Source: Actinoplanes octamycinicus (lineage in GTDB: Bacteria > Actinomycetota > Actinomycetes > Mycobacteriales > Micromonosporaceae). From it: a stretch of 64,000 nt of DNA. Made by a program: the position numbers and the translations under genes. The notes beneath the pieces are model-generated. The model ran no database searches. It was not told the DNA's origin and saw only the letters and a program-made list of their open reading frames with translations. The stretch is taken from positions 7,483,501-7,547,500 of the forward strand of contig NZ_JACHNB010000001.1 in assembly GCF_014205225.1 (NCBI RefSeq). Direction: 5' to 3'. Positions 62,637-64,000 of this stretch are shown in pieces. Numbering within the stretch: position 1 is the first letter of the stretch; every line of letters starts with the position of its first letter.

Positions 62637-64000
62637 CTGCCCCGGACCCGGAGCGGATCATCCGGATGCTGCAGTCGTTCGGCAACGACGACCCGGCGGT
62701 CGGGCCGATGGCCGACCTGGCCGAGGCGATGCGCTGCCGGATGAACGACGATCTGACCGGCGCCCGGCGCGCCGCCGACCGCGCCCTGTCCCGGATGGAG
62801 GGACGGCCGCTGACCACCCCCGGATACGCCGAGACGCTGCGCGCGCTGGCCAGCATCCAGCGGCAGCTCGGCCGGTACGCCGAGACCAAGCGTCTGCTGG
62901 AACTCTGTCACCAGGCGCTGGCCGCCACCGACGGCCCGGAGGCGGCCACCACCGAGACCGCGCTGCGCGCCCTCGCCGACGCGCACTGCCTGCTCGGCGA
63001 GTACGACGAGGCGATGACCCGGTGCCGCCAGGCCCTGGCGATCACCGAGCCGGAGCAGGGTCTCGCGCACGGCTTCGGGTTGCAGTTGCTGGCCCGGATC
63101 CACTCCGCGCTCGGCGACGTGGCGGCCGCCGACCGGGCGAACCGGGCCGCCGCCGTCCTGCTGCGCCGGCACGGCCTGGCCGGGCACGTCGCGGCGAACC
63201 TCAGCCAGGCCGGCATCTACCAGGCCAAACAGGGCAACGCCAAGCGGGCTGTCCGGCTCAACCGGCGGGCGCTGCGGATGCGCATCCGGGAGTACGGGCG
63301 GCAGCACTCGGCGACGGCGGAGAGCCTGGTCACGCTGGCCATGGCGTACGGGCACGCGGGCCGGACCCGGCGGGCGCTGCGGCTGACCCGGCGGGCGATC
63401 CGGGTCTACCGGGCGGCGGGCGCCGACACCGACGCGTTCCGGCTCGCCTCGGCGCTGATCGACGCCGGTCAGCTCGGTTTCGACCTGCGCCGCCGGACCG
63501 CGGCCGCGGACACCGAGGCAGGGCTGGAGCTGGCCGTGCGTACCGCCGGCGACCACGATCCGCTGGTGGTCCGCGGGCTGGTGCTGCGCGGCCGGCTGCG
63601 CGCCCGGGCCGGCGACCGGGCGGCCGCCCTCACCGACCTGCTCACCGCTGCCGACCGGCAGAACCGGCTGTTCGGCCCGGTCTTCGGCGCCACCCCGGAG
63701 CCGGGCCGGCTGCGGTTCCTCGCCGAGGCGCGGAGCGGGGTGCGGGACTGGCTGCTGGAGGCGCTGCTCGACGGCGGCGCGGAGCGGGGCCCCGAGGTGC
63801 GGGCCACGCTGCGCCTGGTGATCCAGCGGACCGGCCTGACCTTCGAGGCGGCCGCCCGGGAACGGGCCGCGGTGCTCGCCGGCGGCTACCCGGAACTGGC
63901 CGACGACCTGGCCCGGCTGGCCACCCTGGACCAGCAGCTGGCCGGCGCGCTGGTCGGCGCGGGCAGCGTCCCGGCGGCCACCACCCGGGACCGGCTGCGC
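62633..64000 (+). CDS. TPR-repeat protein, possible CHAT-domain protease, C-terminus outside window
   Basis: 456 codons visible. Starts with GTG overlapping the upstream stop. Residues about 60-330 are TPR repeats (ALADAHCLLGEYDEAMTRCRQAL, AMAYGHAGRTRRALRLTRRAI). Beyond about residue 395 the ERAAVLAGGYPELADDLARL region resembles the linker before a CHAT caspase-like domain in actinobacterial TPR-CHAT proteins, which would lie beyond 64000. No catalytic residues can be checked. Confidence 0.6.
   Translation, partial: MTAPDPERIIRMLQSFGNDDPAVGPMADLAEAMRCRMNDDLTGARRAADRALSRMEGRPLTTPGYAETLRALASIQRQLGRYAETKRLLELCHQALAATDGPEAATTETALRALADAHCLLGEYDEAMTRCRQALAITEPEQGLAHGFGLQLLARIHSALGDVAAADRANRAAAVLLRRHGLAGHVAANLSQAGIYQAKQGNAKRAVRLNRRALRMRIREYGRQHSATAESLVTLAMAYGHAGRTRRALRLTRRAIRVYRAAGADTDAFRLASALIDAGQLGFDLRRRTAAADTEAGLELAVRTAGDHDPLVVRGLVLRGRLRARAGDRAAALTDLLTAADRQNRLFGPVFGATPEPGRLRFLAEARSGVRDWLLEALLDGGAERGPEVRATLRLVIQRTGLTFEAAARERAAVLAGGYPELADDLARLATLDQQLAGALVGAGSVPAATTRDRLR

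Overview
The window is high-GC DNA from a filamentous actinomycete, most likely Actinoplanes or another Micromonosporaceae member. The signs are dense genes, many GTG starts and ATGA/GTGA overlaps, a SARP regulator, F420- and mycothiol-type enzymes, and an NLR-like signalling pair. No rRNA, tRNA, CRISPR array or insertion sequence was seen.

Layout. 1-4256 holds background genes: an ANTAR/PAS sensor running off the edge, a STAS protein, a DUF2795 protein behind a SigB-like promoter, an M20 peptidase and an Orn/Lys/Arg-type decarboxylase. About 4414-38059 is a type II polyketide cluster. The core (4414-11822, leftward) runs TcmI-type cyclase, cupin, KSalpha, KSbeta, ACP, aromatase/cyclase, two ketoreductases, two ABM monooxygenases and a P450. 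Beyond it lie a SARP activator, an asparagine-synthase-like amide synthetase, an anthrone-oxygenase-like membrane protein, four flavin hydroxylases, methyltransferases, a berberine-bridge-type oxidase, a second P450, two MarR regulators, two transporters and two tandem SnoaL proteins. No glycosyltransferase, deoxysugar gene or halogenase is visible. Two KRs, several cyclases, small monooxygenases and an amide synthetase together suggest a heavily oxidised, nitrogen-bearing pentangular aromatic polyketide; a polycyclic xanthone is possible, but this is inference.

Regulation of the cluster can partly be read from the DNA. 11-bp-phased TCSAG-like repeats (SARP boxes) precede seven or more transcription units, including the SARP gene itself, which has a TTA codon at position 6. 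A TCATATRCATGAC element at a MarR gene and upstream of the SARP gene, with a relative at the second MarR gene, points to a second control layer.

38121-50493 is mixed: LysE/LysR, GNAT, a mycothiol-dependent isomerase-type protein, a HEAT-like protein containing a 15-bp minisatellite, a secreted subtilase-fold protease with Glu in place of the catalytic His, a PadR operon with a 40-residue coupled ORF, and a tyrosine phosphatase. 50534-54324 carries an NB-ARC/TPR (NLR-like) protein divergent from a small protein; both bear an RHIM/BASS-like amyloid motif, and the small protein is translationally coupled to menC. 54352-64000 holds an F420-type oxidoreductase, decayed and hypothetical genes, an MFS pump, an Imm5-like protein, a frameshifted SEC-C gene, an oxidoreductase and a membrane protein coupled to a TPR protein that runs off the window.
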